Source: Diploscapter coronatus
Taxonomy: Eukaryota; Nematoda; Chromadorea; Rhabditida; Rhabditidae
Assembly: GCA_964036155.1 (NCBI GenBank)
Contig: OZ038422.1
Coordinates: 45,965,201-46,029,200 of the forward strand
DNA length: 64,000 bases
Reading direction: 5' to 3'
The position numbers and the translations under genes are program-made. Under the pieces are notes generated by a model that was given only the letters and a program-made list of their open reading frames with translations, made no database searches and was not told where the DNA came from. This document shows positions 60,850 to 64,000 of this stretch, one piece after another (within the stretch, counting starts at the first letter, position 1; every line of letters begins with the position of its first letter).

Positions 60850-63800
60850 TTATGTTAATTTTCCGACTTCACGCCATTTATTCACTTGTGGATTGTATTC
60901 TTCAATAGCTTCACAGAAGTTTATCATATAGTATAAACCATCACTTCTTGTCTCAATATTTTGAAATCTAAGTTACCAAATACTTTGTATAAAGATACGC
61001 AAAATCTCAGCTCACCCTCCGATTGCATACAATTTTCCATTAGCGACAATCAGCGAATGACCGTATCTTCTATAATTCATATCTGCGATTCGATAAACTC
61101 TATTGTCAACTGAAGCTGAGGGGTCGAAACATAGACAAGATTTGAATACGTCATCATAACTAAATATATACTGATACATTATTATCATACATAATTAACG
61201 ACTTCCATCCTCCAGTTATGTAAATTTTTCCATTTAGCGATGCAACTTCGAGACAAGCTCGTTTTTCTGGAATCTCTCCGATTTTTTCCCATTCCTGTTC
61301 ATCGTCTGATAACCGATATATCTTTTTACTTCCACAACCATCAATAACTGAATATCCATAATTACAGTAATGAATATGATATAATGTGACCGTATAAAAT
61401 TTCATCGCATGTTATTGTGTGAGCAAATTTAATTTGAAGGGGAAAAGCAGATCCTGTTTGCCATTTTCCATCTATTAAAACCTGAATAAATTATTTCATG
61501 GAATTTCATTCGATATTCTTACATCAACTTGATCTGTATTTCCCCCTGTCTTAGGATCCAATCCACCCAAATAATACAGTTTGTCTTTAAAATAAGCCAC
61601 AGACGCATCACGCCATTCAGAAGGATCTGGACCTGTAAAATTCTTTGAATCGATCATTCATGGATTTGTTGAACAGACCTCTTGAAATTTGTCGAGTATT
61701 CAAGTCGTATATTTCAAATGATTTTTCTATGTTGCTAATTGCAAGAATCTGAAATTTGAAAAATTATTCAAAATAACGAACACAAGAATTTACTTTATTC
61801 TGTATAGTTGCTACTTGATATGGCCAATACCAATTGTGGAATTTTGCAATCCATTCTGTTGAACAGGAATATGAATTGAACAAACTTATTCTTCCTTCAT
61901 ATCGACCATTATTTAAATACAAATCTAAATTATAATAAATTACTGAATCTTTTATTCCATTAAATTTATTCTTATCTCTTACAGTAAAACAATTTTTTTT
62001 GCAAACTATTGAATGAGTTGTCTCCACCAATTTGCAAGTTAAATTTTCCGACTTCACGCCATTTATTCGTTTGTGGATCGTATTCCTCGATTACGTCACA
62101 AAAATCTTTCGGATTTGTTGATTGGCTACCAATATTTTGAAATCTAAGTTAACAAACATTTCGTATAAATACATGCAAAATCTCAGCTCACCCTCCGATT
62201 ACATACATTTTCCCTTTAGCGACAATGAGGGAATGAAGATGTCTTGCATAATTCATATCAGCGATCCAAGAATCTCGACTTTCAACTGGAGCTGAGGGAT
62301 CGAAACACCAACAGGATTTTAATTTATTAGGATAGCTAAATATATAATGATACATTATTTATCACACAAAATTAACGACTTCCATCCTCCAGTTATGTCA
62401 ATTTTTCCATTTAGCGATGCGACTCCGAAAGAGATTCGTTCTTCTGGAATCTCCCCAATTTCAACCCATTCCCGTTCATCATCTGATAATCGATATATCT
62501 TTTTACTATAAACCCCATCAATAACTGAATATCCATAATTACAATAATGAATATGCTATAATGTGACCGTATAAAATTTCATCGCATGTTATTGCTTGAG
62601 CCCCCTCAATTGGAAGGGGAAAATCAGGCCCTGTTTGCCATTGTCCATCTATTAAAACCTGAATTAATTATTTCATGGACTTTCATTCGATCTTCTTACA
62701 TCAACGCAATTCGTGTATCCATAATCTATGGATTCTTTACCACCCAAATAATACAGTTTGTTTTTGAAATAAGCCACAGATGCACCAAAACGCCATTCAG
62801 GAGGATCTGGGCCTGTAAAATTCTTTGAATCGATTATTCATGAATTTGTTGAGCAGACCTCTTGAAACTATTCGAGTATCCAAATCATATATTTCAAATG
62901 ACTTTTCAGATGAGCTAATTCCAAAAATCTGAAATTGAAAAATTATTCAAAATAACGAACACAAGAATTTACTTTATTCTGCGTAGTTGCTATTTGATAT
63001 GGCCGATAACAATTGCGGAATTTTGTAACCTCTTCGACTGAGCAGGTAGATGGATTGAACAAGCATATTCTTCCTTCATCTTCATCATTATTTGAATAAT
63101 AAACTAAATTATTACGAATCGTTTCAAAGTCTTTTACTTAGCTTTTATCTCTGTTTCTTACGATAAAATAAAATTTTATGCGAATTATCTAATGATTTGT
63201 CTCCACCAATTTGCGAATAATTGATATTCCGGGGTAATTTAGTCATTGTATTGGTAATCAATGGAATTTGCTTTTTCTTCTATAATATTTTGTTTAAAAT
63301 TCGCAGTATGATAATTTCCACTTCAATAGCATCAGCCAAAATAGCTGTCCCAAATACAACGGCTTCATCGGGGTTGATATTGAATCTTAATTTCTTCTGT
63401 CCAAACTTCATTTTAAAGATATCTCTTATCGCAGGAATCCTTGTGGATCCGCCAACCATTATCTGAATAAATAATTAAGGAAAATATTTCCGATCAGAAT
63501 GGAAGGGTTTTCGTGATTATTTACTACGTGATCGATGTCATCTGTCCTAAGATTAGCCATTCTAAGTGTATCATCAACTAGATTGAATACTCTCGTGTAA
63601 AGCTCCTCGCACAATTCATTAAACTTTTCCTTCGTTAATTTTACATTTAAATCCAAATGGCCATCTGGATCGACGTCCAACTGAATTTTATAATTCACTA
63701 CTCCGATTATTTTTCAATAATGCTAACATGAATATTATAAGAAGTAGCTGTGAAGGAAAGCGCTTCTTTCGCCTTTCTGCACTCGGCCCTTAGCCGTTTA

Positions 63801-64000
63801 ACCAAACGCTTATTCCCAAAAATCTCATTATTCGATGTTCTCTTATATTCTTCTAATACATAGTTCATAATTATTCCATCAAAGTCCTGACCTCCTATTA
63901 AAATGTAAACTCAGGCATTTTATAAAAATAATTATACCTAAATGCTTGTCTCCTATAACGGCCTTTATAGTAGTATTTCCGTTTTTTATTTCGCAAATGT
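60850..64000 (-). CDS. Hsp70 ATPase domain fused to two Kelch propellers (copy 3, 5' end off window)
   Basis: The window cuts the gene inside the exon equivalent to copy-1 exon 6 ([19 protein letters not shown] near 63939-64000). Seen here: the rest of the ATPase domain ([15 protein letters not shown], the [13 protein letters not shown] segment and [11 protein letters not shown]), the linker ([20 protein letters not shown]), a first Kelch block from about 63110 to 62045 ending [15 protein letters not shown], and a second block about 62030-60850 ending REVGKLT with the stop at 60850-60852. Exon-intron structure matches copies 1 and 2. Here the intron after GDKHL begins with GT, not GC. The same in-frame ATPase-linker-Kelch order in a third locus makes an assembly or annotation artefact unlikely. 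Confidence 0.82.

Overview
The window is nuclear DNA from an AT-rich animal genome, most likely a nematode. Three things point there: a 119-nt 5S rRNA of nematode type, introns mostly 40-60 bp ending in TTTTCAG or TTTAG, and the gene families present. Genes were rebuilt by hand from splice sites, reading frame and phase. For most models the summed exon lengths divide exactly by three, which is a strong internal check. Species cannot be named.

Region 1 (1-10.5 kb): the last exon of a gene entering from the left, a four-helix membrane protein (2282-4277), a small membrane-anchored protein (4623-5094) and, on the minus strand, a PiT-family phosphate transporter (5659-7681, 5' end unresolved), then about 2.9 kb without clear genes. 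Region 2 (10.5-33 kb): a 20-exon secreted Cys-rich precursor with repeated CxxC units and dibasic cleavage sites; a 978-aa terminal uridylyltransferase (minus) sharing a 321-bp divergent promoter region with the alpha subunit of the nascent polypeptide-associated complex (plus); and a peptidyl-alpha-hydroxyglycine amidating lyase (minus). Region 3 (33-38.5 kb): a secreted VWA-like/CUB protein and several short inverted-repeat transposon relics.

Region 4 (38.5-64 kb) is the most unusual part. It holds three related minus-strand genes in which an Hsp70 ATPase domain is joined in frame to Kelch beta-propellers in place of the peptide-binding domain. The copies carry one, four and two propellers (38580-41718, 42222-48706, 60850 to the window end). 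Catalytic Hsp70 residues are kept. I know of no described family with this architecture. Introns and flanks are shared between copies, and long stretches are identical across introns, so the family is expanding by recent duplication or gene conversion. Between copies two and three lie the 5S gene and mostly secreted-protein genes: a tandem four-Cys-module protein, a pepsin-type aspartic protease and an animal haem peroxidase.

The genes do not form one pathway. NAC-alpha, the uridylyltransferase and the amidating lyase are conserved housekeeping or neuropeptide-processing genes. The right half looks like a fast-evolving block of secreted genes interleaved with the Hsp70-Kelch family.
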